A stretch of 64,000 bases of DNA from Thiomicrorhabdus cannonii (GCF_013391695.1 NZ_JACBGH010000001.1:1-64000); one strand, 5' to 3'; shown: positions 20,395 through 30,994, counted from the first letter of the stretch. A program made the numbers and translations. Notes: generated by a model from the sequence alone, not told the origin.

Positions 20395-21027
20395 ATGAAC
20401 AAGCAAAAACGCCTGGAAATCTTTCAACGTCTGAGTGCGGCGATTCCCGAACCGGAAACGGAACTGCATTACAGCACCCCGTTCGAGTTGCTGATTGCGG
20501 TGATTCTTTCGGCGCAGGCGACCGACAAAGGCGTCAATATCGCCACCGCCAAACTGTTTCCGGTAGCGAATACGCCGGAGGCGATTTATGCGCTGGGCGT
20601 GGACGGATTGAAGGAATACATCAAGACTATCGGGCTCTTTAATACCAAAGCGGAAAACATTATCAAAACCTGCAAAATGCTGGTCGAGCTGCACGGCTCG
20701 CAGGTGCCCGACAACCGCACGGATTTGGAAGCCCTGCCCGGCGTCGGGCGCAAGACCGCCAATGTGGTGCTTAACACCGCCTTCGGTCAGCCGACCATGG
20801 CGGTGGACACGCATATTTTCCGCGTCTCCAACCGCACGAATATTGCACCTGGCAAGAATGTGCTGGAGGTGGAAAAGGCGCTCTTGAAAAACGTGCCCAA
20901 AGAATACCTGATTCCGGCGCACCATCTGCTGATTCTGCACGGCCGTTACACCTGCACCGCACGCAAACCGCGCTGCGGCGCCTGCTGCATTTACGACCTG
21001 TGCGAATACAAAAACAAATCCGAATAA
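20395..21027 (+). CDS. nth: Endonuclease III
   Basis: This base-excision enzyme removes oxidised pyrimidines and cleaves the abasic site. The 210-residue protein has the helix-hairpin-helix ALPGVGRKTANVVLN with the catalytic Lys. The catalytic Asp lies in AVDTHIFRVSNR. The 4Fe-4S loop has the spacing C-x6-C-x2-C-x5-C (CTARKPRCGACCIYDLC). Location directly after rnfE is conserved in gammaproteobacteria. Confidence 0.98.
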   Translation: MNKQKRLEIFQRLSAAIPEPETELHYSTPFELLIAVILSAQATDKGVNIATAKLFPVANTPEAIYALGVDGLKEYIKTIGLFNTKAENIIKTCKMLVELHGSQVPDNRTDLEALPGVGRKTANVVLNTAFGQPTMAVDTHIFRVSNRTNIAPGKNVLEVEKALLKNVPKEYLIPAHHLLILHGRYTCTARKPRCGACCIYDLCEYKNKSE

Positions 21028-21032
21028 CTTTT

Positions 21033-21106
21033 AACCACGAAGAACACGAAGGACCCGAAGATTTTTCTATCTCCCATCCTTCGTGCTCTTCGTGCACTTC
21101 GTGGTT
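21033..21106. repeat. Intergenic inverted repeat, CACGAAG type
   Basis: Left arm AACCACGAAGAACACGAAGG and following bases to 21060; right arm 21078-21106, its near-complement ending GTGGTT. The loop is only 17 bases. The element fills the whole gap between nth and the DUF1841-like gene and could act as a transcript-end hairpin. Confidence 0.85.
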
Positions 21107-21113
21107 CAATAAG

Positions 21114-21548
21114 ATGTTATATACTTCAGAACGAGATAAACTTAGACAATTTTATGTGGATTGCTGGAAAAAAGCCCGCATGGGACTGCCGATGGAAGCC
21201 ATGGAACAGATGGTCGCCCGCGTGATCGAAATGCATCCCGAATACCATGCGATGCTCGAGAACGAAAAACACCTCGGCAACGAATACAAACCCGAGGATG
21301 GCGAGACCAACCCGTTTCTGCACATGGGCATGCATCTGGCGTTGCAGGAACAGGTGACTTTGGATCGTCCGCAGGGCATCCAAAAAGTCTACCGGCAGCT
21401 GGGTGAAAAACTGGGGGATGTGATGGCGACCGAACACGCCATGATGGACTGTCTAGCGGAAGTGTTGTGGATTGCGCAACGCGACCAGACCGAACCGGAC
21501 GAACAGGCTTATTTGCAATGCCTGCACATGCTGTTATTTAAACATTGA
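21114..21548 (+). CDS. DUF1841 family protein
   Basis: A 144-residue soluble, mostly helical protein of unknown function. It contains FYVDCWKKARMGLPMEAMEQ, ETNPFLHMGMHLALQEQV and HAMMDCLAEVLWIAQRD, the pattern of the DUF1841 family, which commonly sits beside nth in gammaproteobacteria. The repeated His residues (HMGMHLAL, EHAMMD) look like possible metal ligands. The start is the ATG at 21114; a longer reading would translate the upstream repeat and is not credible. Confidence 0.8.
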   Translation: MLYTSERDKLRQFYVDCWKKARMGLPMEAMEQMVARVIEMHPEYHAMLENEKHLGNEYKPEDGETNPFLHMGMHLALQEQVTLDRPQGIQKVYRQLGEKLGDVMATEHAMMDCLAEVLWIAQRDQTEPDEQAYLQCLHMLLFKH

Positions 21549-21573
21549 AACAAATCCAAACAAGCGAGACAAG

Positions 21574-21795
21574 ATGAACGCCAGCCCATTGCAACGCGCC
21601 CTGCGCAACAGTATCGTTATCAGCCTGATTGTGGCCGCCTTGGTGATGGTTCAAAAAGGTTCGGCGCTGGACAGTCTGCTGACCGGCCTGTTCACTTTTG
21701 CGGTGACGCTGCCGGCGCTGTGGCTGTCGTTCCGCTATACGCAGCGCATTGCCGAAAAATACGCCGCTTCAAGCGACGACGACAAACAGCCCTAA
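21574..21795 (+). CDS. Small two-helix membrane protein, unknown
   Basis: A 73-residue protein with two hydrophobic segments (about residues 12-27 and 33-50), short loops and an acidic end (SSDDDKQP). It resembles small DUF2798-like membrane proteins in size and layout, but I cannot assign a family with confidence. It follows the DUF1841 gene by 25 bases and converges on the chemoreceptor gene. Confidence 0.6.
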   Translation: MNASPLQRALRNSIVISLIVAALVMVQKGSALDSLLTGLFTFAVTLPALWLSFRYTQRIAEKYAASSDDDKQP

Positions 21796-21812
21796 AGATT
21801 TAACCCCAAAAC

Positions 21813-23015
21813 TTATTGCGTTTTAAACTGTCTGATCAGCTTGCACAGCTGCTTGGAGAGCGTGCCCACATGATGTCCGGCCTGATTGGTATGCGAGGCA
21901 CCATCGGCCACATGATGCGCCACCTCACTGATATGGGCGATATTGCGATTGACGTTTTCCGCCTGCTGACGTTGCTGCTGGGATACCTTCGTCATATGCG
22001 AATGGGTTTGATCGATCGTATCCACCGCAGACTTAATGGCGGTTAGCGAGTCACCCGCCGCATTCGCCTTATTGACGCTCAAATGCGCCTGTTCACGGCC
22101 GCGGTTCATCACGCCCACTGCCTGCTGCGCTGCGGATTGCAGGCGCTCGATGGTCTTCTCGATCTGCTTGGTCGACTCCTGAGTGCGGCTTGCCAAAATG
22201 CGCACCTCATCCGCGACCACCGCAAAGCCTCTGCCATGCTCACCGGCACGCGCCGCTTCAATCGCCGCGTTCAGGGCCAGCAGATTGGTTTGCTCGGCAA
22301 TGTCCTTGATGACATCCAGTACGCTGCCGATAGTTTCGCTATCCGTTTCCAGGCGCTTGATCACCTGTGCGGCCTGCTCGACCTCTTCGGCCAGACGGCT
22401 GATGGTCTGCACGGTTTCATTGACGACCTGCCCGCCCTTATCGGTGGCGGAATTTGCCGCATCGGCGGCAGACAATGCCGCCGCTGCCTGTTGCGACATC
22501 GCCTCCACTGCCGTATTCATGTTTTTCATGGCGGAGGCCACCAATACCGTATCCTGCTGCTGCTGTTCGACACTGTGCTGGGTTTTGGCCGTCACTTCGT
22601 TCAACTGTTCGGAAGCCTTGTTGAGCTCATCCGCCACATCGGCGATGCGTTTGACCATTTCGCGCAGATTCTGTCCCATCAGATTAAAGCTGTAGGCCAT
22701 TTCGCCAATGAAGTCATTGCTTTGCAAGGTACATTTCTGCGAGATGTCGTTATTGCTGATGGCATTGGCCACCTCGCCGATGCGCTGCAAACGGCGCAGC
22801 AACATCTTGTTCAGCAGCCAGAAATTGATAAAGCCGATGCTGATACCGGCCACAATGCATGACAGTACAAACCATATCAGCATGCCCTCCTTCCACACCA
22901 CGAACAGGTCGGCAAAAAACGGAAAGGTTATGCCCATAAAAAAGCCAAACCCCATAAAGGCCAAAAACATATTACGCAGAATGCTCGGCTGGCTAAAATC
23001 AAAGGAGAACATCAT
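21813..23015 (-). CDS. Methyl-accepting chemotaxis protein without a periplasmic sensor domain
   Basis: The 400-residue protein has two adjacent membrane segments near the N-terminus (about residues 15-35 and 42-65) with almost no periplasmic loop. A HAMP-like stretch ([16 protein letters not shown]) follows, then a long signalling coil. The signalling tip [24 protein letters not shown] is fully conserved and would bind CheA and CheW. Lacking an external ligand domain, it probably senses an internal or membrane state, as energy-taxis receptors do. Its neighbours are a histidine kinase and a response regulator on the same strand, though separated from them. Confidence 0.95.
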   Translation of the reverse strand: MMFSFDFSQPSILRNMFLAFMGFGFFMGITFPFFADLFVVWKEGMLIWFVLSCIVAGISIGFINFWLLNKMLLRRLQRIGEVANAISNNDISQKCTLQSNDFIGEMAYSFNLMGQNLREMVKRIADVADELNKASEQLNEVTAKTQHSVEQQQQDTVLVASAMKNMNTAVEAMSQQAAAALSAADAANSATDKGGQVVNETVQTISRLAEEVEQAAQVIKRLETDSETIGSVLDVIKDIAEQTNLLALNAAIEAARAGEHGRGFAVVADEVRILASRTQESTKQIEKTIERLQSAAQQAVGVMNRGREQAHLSVNKANAAGDSLTAIKSAVDTIDQTHSHMTKVSQQQRQQAENVNRNIAHISEVAHHVADGASHTNQAGHHVGTLSKQLCKLIRQFKTQ

Positions 23016-23071
23016 TCACTATCCTGATTACGTTTAATATGCGATTTTAAAAGCATGAATTAGGCCAAAAT

Positions 23072-24196
23072 TCAGAGTTGTAAATGCACCAGTGTCACAT
23101 CGTCTTTCAGACCGTAATCACCGCTGAAGGCTTGCACGCTCTCATAAAGCTTTTCCAAAGGGGAGTGCGTTGCCAGCAGGGCTTCAAACTCCAATTGAAT
23201 GCGCTGCTGTCCAAAACGCTCTTTCAGCGGAGACAGCGCCTCTATCAAACCGTCCGAATAAACGAACAAATCACTGCCGGCCTCAGCGTCCATTTCTACC
23301 GCCTCCGGCGGCATTCCCTCCAAAGACACGACCCCCAACGCAAACGTGCTCGACGGGATGCACCCGGCCAAGCGCTGCTGTTTGAAATAGAGGGCATCGG
23401 CCATGCCGCAATTCCAGATGCGCAACCGCGCGCGCGATGGCTGCCACTCCACCAGCACGCTGGCCATAAAGATATCGGCCGGCATCTTGCGGTACAACTC
23501 CTGATTCAAACGCAGCAGAATCGTTTCCATGGACGCCCCCTGCTCCGCCAGCAGGTAGAACAGTGCGGACACCAGCGGGCCGCCCAGAGCCGCGGCCAAA
23601 CCATGCCCGGTAAAGTCGCCGATCAACAGATAACGCTTACCGCAGGGGGTTTGCGCGGAGAGCACCAAATCGCCGTTGGTCGTACTTAAGGGCGCCATTA
23701 ACACGCGCAGATTGTCGCTGACAAAAAATGCATCGTCACGCATATTCAAAATAACGTTCTCGATATAGTTGCGCTCTTTATTCAACAGCGCATTCTGATG
23801 CGTCAGCAGACGATGACTGCGGGACAGGCTCAAATGGGTACGCATCCGTGCCAGCAGCAATGCTTCGGTAAACGGCTTGGTAATGTAATCCACCGCCCCC
23901 ATCTCCAGGCCGCGTTTCTCATCGGCCACTTCCGACATCGCCGTCAGAAACATAATCGGAATATCACGCGTCGAGGCCACGGTTTGCAGACGTTGGCACA
24001 CCTCAAAACCATCCATGCCGGGCATATTGATATCCAACAGAATCAAATCCGGTTTACGTTGCGCCACCGCATCCAGGCAAGCCTGTCCACTTTCCAGCAA
24101 CAGCAGTTCAAACTGGTCTTCCAGCAAATCCTCGAGTACAAAACGGTTGATCGGCTCATCGTCCACGGCCAGAACATAGGGTTTGAGGTGTGTCAT
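23072..24196 (-). CDS. Response regulator fused to a PP2C (SpoIIE-type) phosphatase
   Basis: The 374-residue protein joins a receiver domain to a serine phosphatase. The receiver spans residues 5-120, with acidic pair VDDEP and phospho-acceptor Asp55 in [16 protein letters not shown]. The PP2C domain spans residues about 175-374, with [27 protein letters not shown] and [12 protein letters not shown]. Such proteins dephosphorylate STAS-type switch proteins in response to a kinase. The ATG at 24196 overlaps the stop of the upstream histidine kinase gene (ATGA), so the two form a two-component pair. A STAS protein is encoded at 11558-11869 and is a possible target. Confidence 0.93.
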   Translation of the reverse strand: MTHLKPYVLAVDDEPINRFVLEDLLEDQFELLLLESGQACLDAVAQRKPDLILLDINMPGMDGFEVCQRLQTVASTRDIPIMFLTAMSEVADEKRGLEMGAVDYITKPFTEALLLARMRTHLSLSRSHRLLTHQNALLNKERNYIENVILNMRDDAFFVSDNLRVLMAPLSTTNGDLVLSAQTPCGKRYLLIGDFTGHGLAAALGGPLVSALFYLLAEQGASMETILLRLNQELYRKMPADIFMASVLVEWQPSRARLRIWNCGMADALYFKQQRLAGCIPSSTFALGVVSLEGMPPEAVEMDAEAGSDLFVYSDGLIEALSPLKERFGQQRIQLEFEALLATHSPLEKLYESVQAFSGDYGLKDDVTLVHLQL

Positions 24197-26871
24197 CTGT
24201 TTGTCTCCGACATCGTGAGGCTCTGCACCGTTGAGGATGACTCGAAAGGCGGCTGCAATAGCAACGTGAACTTCAACACGGCACCGCTTTCGCTGCCGTT
24301 CTCGGCCCAAATCTTACCGTTATGGGCTTGAATGATGTCTTTACAAATCGACAACCCCAGACCGGTTCCGCGCTGCCCGCTATCCAGCTGTTTGCTTTGC
24401 ACAAACTTGTCAAAAATCTGCTCCAGAGCGTTTTCAGGGATGCCCTGCCCCTGATCGGCAACCGACACCAGTAAATGTGCCTGATCATAAATCTCATAAT
24501 GGATTTTAATGCGCCCGCCGGCATGGGAGAACTTGATCGCATTCGACAACAGGTTGGCCAGAACCTGCGAGATACGCAAGCGGTCAAAATAGGCAAACTG
24601 CGGAGCCAGAGGCATTTCGACGCGCAGTTGGCGCTCCTTCAAGAGTGAGGCCTGCTCGGCCACCACCTGTTCAATCAGCGTCTTCAGCTCCTGCTGCTGC
24701 AGATTGAAATCCATTTTGCCCGTTTCCAACTTGGCCGAGTCAAGCAGGTCATTCAACAGCGCCATCAAACGCTGCGCACTGGTATTAATCATTTCAAAAT
24801 AACGCTTCAGCTTATCCGCACTGGCCTGACCGACGCGACTCTCCCCCAGATTGGCATAACTTAAAATGCCGTGCAGCGGCGTGCGGATTTCATGCGACAT
24901 ATTGGCCAAAAACTCGGATTTGGCCTGACTGGCCTTTTCGGCAATCTCCTTGGCCTGGATCAATTCGGTCTGCAACGCCTTACGGCGCGAGATATCACGG
25001 AAGGCGACATGAATGATCGTGCGGCCATAGAGCTCGAGACGGGTCAGCACCACCTCCGTCCAGAAAGGATCGCCGTTGGCGCGGCGGTTCAACCACTCGA
25101 AGGTGTGCGAACCTTTCTTTAGACACAGCTTGAACATCCGCACCCCCTTGCGGAAAGAACGCTCGCCGTCCGGCTGGTACTTTGGCGAAAACACACGGTT
25201 CGGCAGCTTGAGTATCTGCGCTTTGGAGGCGTAACCGAAGGTTCTTAAAGTCGCCTCGTTGCAATCGATGACATGACGCCCTTCGGTCAGAAAAATCCCG
25301 TCGGTCGATTTCTCAAAGACCGTTTCAAAGGCATGCTTCTGCTCCTGCAATTCCCGCGTGTATTTTTTAATTTCCGCCTGCAGCTCGCTGTTATCCAGCG
25401 ACAGCGCGCGAAACGTCAGGCGCTCGGTCATGTCGCGCACAAACGCCGCCACGACCTCCTGACCATCCAATTCGAACTTGGTCGCGCTGATCTCCACCGG
25501 GAACTCGCTGCCGTCCTTGCGGCGGTGCACACTCTCCGCCAGAATGCGTTTGCCCGGTACGATAGACTCGCACATCTGCTTGAGTTCGGCCGCGCTGAAG
25601 CGTGCATCAATCTGCGCCAGATGCAGATTCAGATACTCCTCGCGGGTGTACCCGAGATTACGGCATGCCGCCTGGTTCACATTGAGGATTTCGCCGTCGC
25701 AGTTGACCAGCTGGAAGGCATCCGAACTCTGCTCCAGCAGCTCCTGATAACGCGCCTTCTCGGCCTGCAGCACCTTTTTGCTCTGCACCCCCTGATAGCG
25801 GTAACGCAGATAGAAAAACACCAGCAAAGCCACAAAGAAACTCATCAACAAGCCGCTCAGCAAGGGTTTTTTGCTGACAAATTGCGGATGGGCAAGCGCG
25901 CGGCTGTTCTGCATCAGGTCGATACTGGCCGACAACTCCCACACGCGGGTGCCGATCAGCAATCGGTAGGTCAACTGGCGGAATCCGGGGCTGTCGCTGT
26001 CGATCGCTTCATTCACATAAGACTGCGGCGCTTCGGTGACATCGGTAATCGCATAATGGAGCGTGCGGTTGAGGAAAAAGTCCTCTTTAACAAAATCCAA
26101 AAACTCCTTCATGCGCAGGATCAGCAACACAAAGCCCTGCAATTCCGAATCCGGGCCGCGTTTGAAGATAGGCTGGTAGAGCAAGGCCGCATGCTGGGTC
26201 TCGACCTCCTGCACCAGACGCGTCGGCGCAGTGATCACCAGCTGGTTTAACTTCATGGCGCGTTCAATGGCGGTGCGTTCCGGCGCAATGGAAATCACAT
26301 TGAGACCGAAGGCGCTTTCATTGCCCTCCAGCGGGTAGATGTAGTTGACCGGTACATAATAATCAGCCAAGGGCGCGCTCACCATTTGGCCGTCAATCAG
26401 CGAACGGATCCTGAAATCGCTGCGGCTCTCCTGACTGACGGCCGTTTCAAAATCGTTTCTATCCTCCTGATTCACAACAGGCAGCCACTCCAGCGCCTGA
26501 ATGGCATTTTTCGACGAGGTCAACACCTGCGCATAGCTCAGGAACTCGTTTCGCGTCACCTTTTCGTTGAATTTAAAAACGGCGGCAAGGCTGTTTAAAC
26601 GTTCCGTCTCGGTGCGCATGGCCCGATCGACCGCCACAAAAAAATTATTGGCATCCTGCTCAAAATGCTTTTCAAGCTGGCTCTGTTGCTCGACAACCAG
26701 TTCGTTATAGCGCACCACGCTAAAGACCGCGCCTAATGCCAGAACGAAAAAACTAAACAGATAGATGTGCTTGAGAGACTGGAACAGATTCACGTATGGG
26801 TATCTTTTGTTAAGGTGGTGTCGATGCGTTCTGCTCAGGCCGTGCGTCACAACCTGAAGACAAGACACCAT
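24193..26871 (-). CDS. CHASE-PAS-PAS sensor histidine kinase
   Basis: This membrane sensor kinase has 892 residues. A first membrane segment lies near residues 37-57, followed by a CHASE-like periplasmic domain ([15 protein letters not shown]) and a second segment near 335-360 ([19 protein letters not shown]). Two PAS domains then precede HisKA with phospho-acceptor His660 in [13 protein letters not shown], and the HATPase has [18 protein letters not shown] and [10 protein letters not shown]. It overlaps the response-regulator/phosphatase gene by four bases. The start is uncertain: the ATG at 26871 gives a basic leader, while a GTG at 26793 would begin just before the first membrane segment. 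Confidence 0.93.
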   Translation of the reverse strand: MVSCLQVVTHGLSRTHRHHLNKRYPYVNLFQSLKHIYLFSFFVLALGAVFSVVRYNELVVEQQSQLEKHFEQDANNFFVAVDRAMRTETERLNSLAAVFKFNEKVTRNEFLSYAQVLTSSKNAIQALEWLPVVNQEDRNDFETAVSQESRSDFRIRSLIDGQMVSAPLADYYVPVNYIYPLEGNESAFGLNVISIAPERTAIERAMKLNQLVITAPTRLVQEVETQHAALLYQPIFKRGPDSELQGFVLLILRMKEFLDFVKEDFFLNRTLHYAITDVTEAPQSYVNEAIDSDSPGFRQLTYRLLIGTRVWELSASIDLMQNSRALAHPQFVSKKPLLSGLLMSFFVALLVFFYLRYRYQGVQSKKVLQAEKARYQELLEQSSDAFQLVNCDGEILNVNQAACRNLGYTREEYLNLHLAQIDARFSAAELKQMCESIVPGKRILAESVHRRKDGSEFPVEISATKFELDGQEVVAAFVRDMTERLTFRALSLDNSELQAEIKKYTRELQEQKHAFETVFEKSTDGIFLTEGRHVIDCNEATLRTFGYASKAQILKLPNRVFSPKYQPDGERSFRKGVRMFKLCLKKGSHTFEWLNRRANGDPFWTEVVLTRLELYGRTIIHVAFRDISRRKALQTELIQAKEIAEKASQAKSEFLANMSHEIRTPLHGILSYANLGESRVGQASADKLKRYFEMINTSAQRLMALLNDLLDSAKLETGKMDFNLQQQELKTLIEQVVAEQASLLKERQLRVEMPLAPQFAYFDRLRISQVLANLLSNAIKFSHAGGRIKIHYEIYDQAHLLVSVADQGQGIPENALEQIFDKFVQSKQLDSGQRGTGLGLSICKDIIQAHNGKIWAENGSESGAVLKFTLLLQPPFESSSTVQSLTMSETNR

Positions 26872-27015
26872 TTTAGCCCAAACTCTTTTACCCGCCTAAA
26901 AAAACCGGTTTGGGCTGCTATAAATAAGCAGCTATAAATAATCTGCCGTAAACTTCGCAAACCCGCCGCTTTTAAGTATGATGAAACCCCGCTATCAAAC
27001 ACAAGGAAATCAATC

Positions 27016-27480
27016 ATGTTACAACCTCATCAACCTGCTCCGGCGTTTCAGACCGTCAACCAGCACAACCAGCCGGTCAGCCTGGAAAGTTTTAAAGGCC
27101 GCAAAAACGTGGTGCTCTATTTCTACCCCAAAGACGACACCCCCGGCTGCACCATCGAAGCCAATGAATTCACGCGTTTGGCTTCCGAATTTGCGGCGGC
27201 CGATACGGTGGTGCTGGGCGTCAGCAAAGACAGTTGCGCGAGCCATCAGGCGTTCATCGACAAGTTCGGATTGCAAGTCGATTTATTGTCCGACGAAGAC
27301 GGTTCCTTGTGCGAGGCCTACGGCGTCTGGCAGGAGAAAGAGAAAAACGGCGTGAAAAAAATGGGCATCGTGCGTTCCACCTTTGTCATCGACAAAAACG
27401 GCACATTGGTCAAAGCGCTGTACGGCGTCGCCCCCGAAGGCCATGCGCAAGCGATGCTGGACGCGGTCAAAACACTTTAA
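27016..27480 (+). CDS. bcp: Peroxiredoxin, Bcp/PrxQ type
   Basis: This thiol peroxidase reduces H2O2 and organic peroxides. The 154-residue protein has the AhpC/TSA core with YFYPKDDTPGCTIEANEFTR, where the Cys is the peroxidatic residue. Many Bcp proteins carry a resolving Cys five residues later; here that position is Asn. Other cysteines (KDSCASH, SLCEAYG) are available, so it may be of the one-Cys type or resolve elsewhere. It has an AAGGAA ribosome-binding site and is followed by a clear terminator, so it is monocistronic. Confidence 0.95.
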   Translation: MLQPHQPAPAFQTVNQHNQPVSLESFKGRKNVVLYFYPKDDTPGCTIEANEFTRLASEFAAADTVVLGVSKDSCASHQAFIDKFGLQVDLLSDEDGSLCEAYGVWQEKEKNGVKKMGIVRSTFVIDKNGTLVKALYGVAPEGHAQAMLDAVKTL

Positions 27481-27510
27481 AGCGGTCAATTTCGGCAGAA
27501 ACACCAAGCA

Positions 27511-27539
27511 AACGGGGCGCAAAAGCGCCCCGTTTTTTT
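27511..27539 (+). terminator. Rho-independent terminator after bcp
   Basis: AACGGGGCGC and GCGCCCCGTT pair perfectly across an AAAA loop and are followed by seven T residues, 31 bases past the bcp stop. Confidence 0.95.
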
Positions 27540-27550
27540 GGCCCAAAAAT

Positions 27551-27566
27551 TCTCAACAGGCCGGGT
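27551..27566 (+). repeat. Interspersed 16-mer between bcp and dbpA
   Basis: One mismatch (TCTC for ACTC). It lies directly behind the bcp terminator and 12 bases before the end of dbpA; it is not part of the terminator stem. Confidence 0.85.
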
Positions 27567-27578
27567 ATAGAAGAGCGC

Positions 27579-28958
27579 TTATTCCACCCGGCCGACTTTG
27601 AATTTACGCCCTTTGATTTTACCCTGATTCAACGCGCTGACCACCTGACGCGCCGCGTCCCGCTCCACCGCGACATAGGTGGAATGTTCCACCACATCGA
27701 TCTTGCCGACCAATGATGCGTCAATGCCGGCTTCCTGCACAATCGCCCCCAGCACGTCACCGCGCCGCACCTTGTCTTTGCGCCCGCCGGAAATATACAG
27801 AGTAATGTACTCCGGCAAACGCTGCGGATTGCGCACTTGCGGCACGGTGTCGATCGACTCGTACTGCAACACCTGATCCTGCACCGCACATAAATTATCG
27901 AGTTTGTAACGCTCCTTCTCGGTGAACAGCGTCATTGCAATCCCTTCCATGCCGGCACGCCCGGTTCGGCCGATACGGTGCACATAGGTCTCATGATTGC
28001 GCGGAAACTCGTAGTTGATCACCACCGGCAACGCCTCGATATCCAGACCACGCGCCGCCACATCGGTCGCCACCAGAAAATGCACGCTGTGATGCTTGAA
28101 ACGAATCAGAATCTGATCGCGCTCGCGCTGCTCCATATCGCCATGCAACGCCAAGGCGCTGAAGCCTTTGTCGTTGAGGTAATCGGTCACTTCCTGCGCC
28201 AAGGCCTTGGTATTACAGAAAATCATGCCGTGTTCAAAATCGTTGTAAGCCAGCAAACGCGCCAGACTCGGCAGCTTGTCCTTGTGATGACACAGATAAA
28301 ACTGCTGATCGATGGTCTCCAGATCGTGCTGCACCTCCACCGTCACCTGGCGCGGGTTTTTCTGGAAGCGGCGGCTGATGTATTCGATATCGTCCGGAAA
28401 GGTCGCCGAAAACAGCGAGGTCTGGCGGGTGTTCGGGGTGTAGCCGATGATCTCCACCATCTCCTGTTTGAAGCCCATTTCCAGCATGCGGTCGGCCTCG
28501 TCCAGCACCAGCGTATGCACCTGATCCAACTGCAGATGGCCTTTTAGAATATGGTCTTTCAAACGCCCCGGCGTACCCACGACGATATGCGCACCATGTT
28601 CCAAGGTGCTGATCTGCGGGCGCATCGGCACGCCGCCGCACAGCACCACAATTTTGACGTTGGGCTGAAAACGCGCCAGACGACGCAGCTCTTCGGCCAC
28701 CTGCGTGCTCAGCTCGCGCGTCGGGCAGATCACCAAACCCTGCACGGCCAGCGTTTTCGGGTCGATCTTGTCGAGCATGGCAATGCCGAACGCGGCGGTT
28801 TTACCGCTACCGGTCTTGGCTTGCGCAATCAGATCCATGCCGGCCATCGCCAAAGGCAAGGCGGCGCGTTGAATGTCGGTCATCTGCACATAGCCGAGGG
28901 CTTGCAGGTTCTCCAATTGAGCGGCGGGAATGGGCAGATCGGCAAAACTCAGTGACAT
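27579..28958 (-). CDS. dbpA: ATP-dependent RNA helicase DbpA
   Basis: DbpA is a DEAD-box helicase that acts on 23S rRNA helix 92 during large-subunit assembly. The 459-residue protein has the Q motif, Walker A AKTGSGKTAAFG, VLDEADRMLEMGF, SAT (FSATFP) and HRIGRTGRAGMEG. The C-terminal DbpA RNA-binding domain follows, with YITLYISGGRKDKVRRGDVL. That last domain distinguishes it from the other DEAD-box proteins. Strand and spacing suggest a single-gene transcript, convergent with bcp. Confidence 0.96.
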   Translation of the reverse strand: MSLSFADLPIPAAQLENLQALGYVQMTDIQRAALPLAMAGMDLIAQAKTGSGKTAAFGIAMLDKIDPKTLAVQGLVICPTRELSTQVAEELRRLARFQPNVKIVVLCGGVPMRPQISTLEHGAHIVVGTPGRLKDHILKGHLQLDQVHTLVLDEADRMLEMGFKQEMVEIIGYTPNTRQTSLFSATFPDDIEYISRRFQKNPRQVTVEVQHDLETIDQQFYLCHHKDKLPSLARLLAYNDFEHGMIFCNTKALAQEVTDYLNDKGFSALALHGDMEQRERDQILIRFKHHSVHFLVATDVAARGLDIEALPVVINYEFPRNHETYVHRIGRTGRAGMEGIAMTLFTEKERYKLDNLCAVQDQVLQYESIDTVPQVRNPQRLPEYITLYISGGRKDKVRRGDVLGAIVQEAGIDASLVGKIDVVEHSTYVAVERDAARQVVSALNQGKIKGRKFKVGRVE

Positions 28959-29004
28959 AAGATTCTCTCTTAAGAAGACGCGGGTAATTTAGGGTTGCAC
29001 TTTT

Positions 29005-29083
29005 AACCACAGAGCACACGAAGAGCACGAAGTAGTTCTAAAACCCATTTAGAATCTTCATGGCCTTCGTGCTCTTCGTGGTT
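29005..29083. repeat. Intergenic inverted repeat, mixed CACAGAG/CACGAAG type
   Basis: Left arm 29005-29032 starts AACCACAGAGCACACGAAGA; right arm 29065-29083 reads CCTTCGTGCTCTTCGTGGTT less the first base. It lies between dbpA and glnS, which are on the same strand, so it could end the glnS transcript. Confidence 0.85.
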
Positions 29084-29129
29084 TTATTCAAACAAGGCAT
29101 CCATTACTCAAAACAGACACCCCGTTGGC

Positions 29130-30806
29130 TTAACTGTTCCAGGTTTCGCGCAACGCCACCGTGCGGTTAAACACTAAGCTGTCGGCCTTGTTATCGCGGC
29201 AGAAATAGCCTTCGCGTTCAAACTGGTAAGCCACTTCCACCGGGGCATCCGCCAATCCAGGCTCGACAAAACCGTGTTTGACCACCAACGAATCCGGATT
29301 CAGCACACTCTCGAAATCATCCGCCTTGCCCGGATTCGGCACCGTGAACAGACGGTCGTAAATGCGGAACTCCGCCGATACGGCTTTGGTTGCTTCGACA
29401 AAATGGATGACACCTTTGACCTTGCGACCGTCAGCCGGGTTTTTACCCAGTGTTTCAGGATCGTAAGTGCAATAAATGGTGGTGATATTACCGTCGGCAT
29501 CTTTGTCCGCACGCAGCGCCTTAATGATATAGGCGTTACGCAGGCGCACCTCTTTGTCCAATGCCAAACGCTGGAATTTGTTATCCGGCGCCACTTCGGC
29601 GAAATCGGCACGGTCGATATACAGTTCACGGCCGAAGAAGATTTCGCGTTTGCCCATCGCCTCATTCTGCGGGTGCATCGGTGCCTGAATCGTTTCTGGT
29701 GCACTGTCCGCATAGTTTTCGATAATGACTCTGACCGGGTCGATGACGCCCATGGTGCGCGGCGCAACCACGTTCAAGTCGTCACGCACCGCCGCTTCCA
29801 GAATATTCATGCCGGTCATGCTGTCTACTTTGGAGATGCCGATGCGTTCGGCAAAGTCGCGCATCGCCGCCGGCGTATAACCGCGACGACGCATCCCTGA
29901 AATGGTCGGCATACGCGGATCGTCCCAGCCTTCCACCAGCTTGTCGTCCACCAGCTGATGCAGCTTGCGCTTGGACATCACCGTATATTCCAGATTCAGA
30001 CGCGAAAACTCGTACTGGTGCGGACGGTCCGGCTTGTTGAAATCGTCCAGATTGTCCAGCACCCAGTCATACAAGCGGCGGTTGTCCTGGAATTCCAGCG
30101 TACACAGCGAATGGGTAATGCCCTCGATCGCATCGGAAATACAGTGCGCAAAATCGTACATCGGATAGATGCACCATTTGTCGCCGGTTTGGTGGTGGTG
30201 TTCGAAACGCACGCGGTACAGGGTCGGGTCGCGCATACACATGAATGACGACGCCATATCGATCTTGGCGCGCAACACACATTCGCCCTCTTTGAAACCG
30301 CCGGCGCGCATCTTCTCGAACAACGCCAGATTTTCTGCAGGCGACGTATCGCGGTAAGGGCTGTCTTTGCCCGGCTCGGTCAGGCTGCCGCGGTATTCAC
30401 GCGTTTCTTCGGCATTCAAAAAACAGACATACGCCAAACCTTTGTTGATCAGCTCGACCGCGTACGCATAGAACTGGTCAAAATAGTTCGACGAGTAACG
30501 CGGCTCGCCTTCCCATTCAAAGCCCAGCCACGCCACATCGCGTTTGATGGATTCGACATACTCGAGGTTTTCCTTGGCCGGATTGGTGTCGTCAAAACGC
30601 AGATTACATTTGCCCTGATAGTCGAGCGCCAAACCGAAATTCAGACAGATGGATTTGGCGTGGCCGATATGCAGATAGCCGTTAGGTTCCGGCGGAAAGC
30701 GCGTGGTGATGCTCTGGTGCTTATGATTCGCCAGATCGTCGTTAATGATATTACGGATAAAATTCACGGGACGTTCCACGCTGTCGGCTTTAACCTTGTC
30801 GCTCAT
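29130..30806 (-). CDS. glnS: Glutaminyl-tRNA synthetase
   Basis: The enzyme charges tRNA-Gln directly, as expected in gammaproteobacteria. I choose the ATG at 30806 ([16 protein letters not shown]), giving 558 residues, near the 554 of Escherichia coli; an upstream start would add 15 residues that run through the promoter side. Motifs include [19 protein letters not shown] (HIGH region), the class I core, and [11 protein letters not shown] (KMSKS equivalent). The C-terminal beta-barrel domains for anticodon recognition are complete, ending at [11 protein letters not shown]. Confidence 0.98.
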   Translation of the reverse strand: MSDKVKADSVERPVNFIRNIINDDLANHKHQSITTRFPPEPNGYLHIGHAKSICLNFGLALDYQGKCNLRFDDTNPAKENLEYVESIKRDVAWLGFEWEGEPRYSSNYFDQFYAYAVELINKGLAYVCFLNAEETREYRGSLTEPGKDSPYRDTSPAENLALFEKMRAGGFKEGECVLRAKIDMASSFMCMRDPTLYRVRFEHHHQTGDKWCIYPMYDFAHCISDAIEGITHSLCTLEFQDNRRLYDWVLDNLDDFNKPDRPHQYEFSRLNLEYTVMSKRKLHQLVDDKLVEGWDDPRMPTISGMRRRGYTPAAMRDFAERIGISKVDSMTGMNILEAAVRDDLNVVAPRTMGVIDPVRVIIENYADSAPETIQAPMHPQNEAMGKREIFFGRELYIDRADFAEVAPDNKFQRLALDKEVRLRNAYIIKALRADKDADGNITTIYCTYDPETLGKNPADGRKVKGVIHFVEATKAVSAEFRIYDRLFTVPNPGKADDFESVLNPDSLVVKHGFVEPGLADAPVEVAYQFEREGYFCRDNKADSLVFNRTVALRETWNS

Positions 30807-30849
30807 CTGTTCAAAAACCTGTTTAAATTGTGCAAAAAGACCGGCAAAC

Positions 30850-30867
30850 ACCCGGCCTGTTGAGTTT
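30850..30867 (-). repeat. Interspersed 16-mer upstream of glnS
   Basis: Exact copy on the minus strand, in the leader between the glnS promoter candidate and the glnS start. Confidence 0.85.
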
Positions 30868-30881
30868 AAAAAATGAAAAAA

Positions 30882-30890
30882 ATTATAGCA
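30882..30890 (-). promoter_or_regulatory. Extended -10 promoter candidate for glnS
   Basis: On the minus strand TGCTATAAT gives a consensus -10 hexamer with the TGn extension, about 75 bases before the glnS start. The -35 region is poor, which is normal for extended -10 promoters. Confidence 0.5.
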
Positions 30891-30994
30891 TCAAATCCGC
30901 CATTACTCGGCTTGTTTTGATGAAATCATCTGTCTGCCAGCCTCTCCACATGCAACGCTTAAACCAGGTTGGCTGTGCGTCGTGTATTTTTGCT

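Noticed and set aside
21000-21113. N-terminal extension of the DUF1841-like gene
   Set aside because: It would translate the CACGAAG inverted repeat (NHEEHEG-type peptide), a known artefact of such repeats; the ATG at 21114 gives the normal protein.
5343-30867. The 16-mer as part of paired terminator stems
   Set aside because: No nearby inverted second copy is found at the intergenic sites; the bcp terminator next to one copy uses a different stem.
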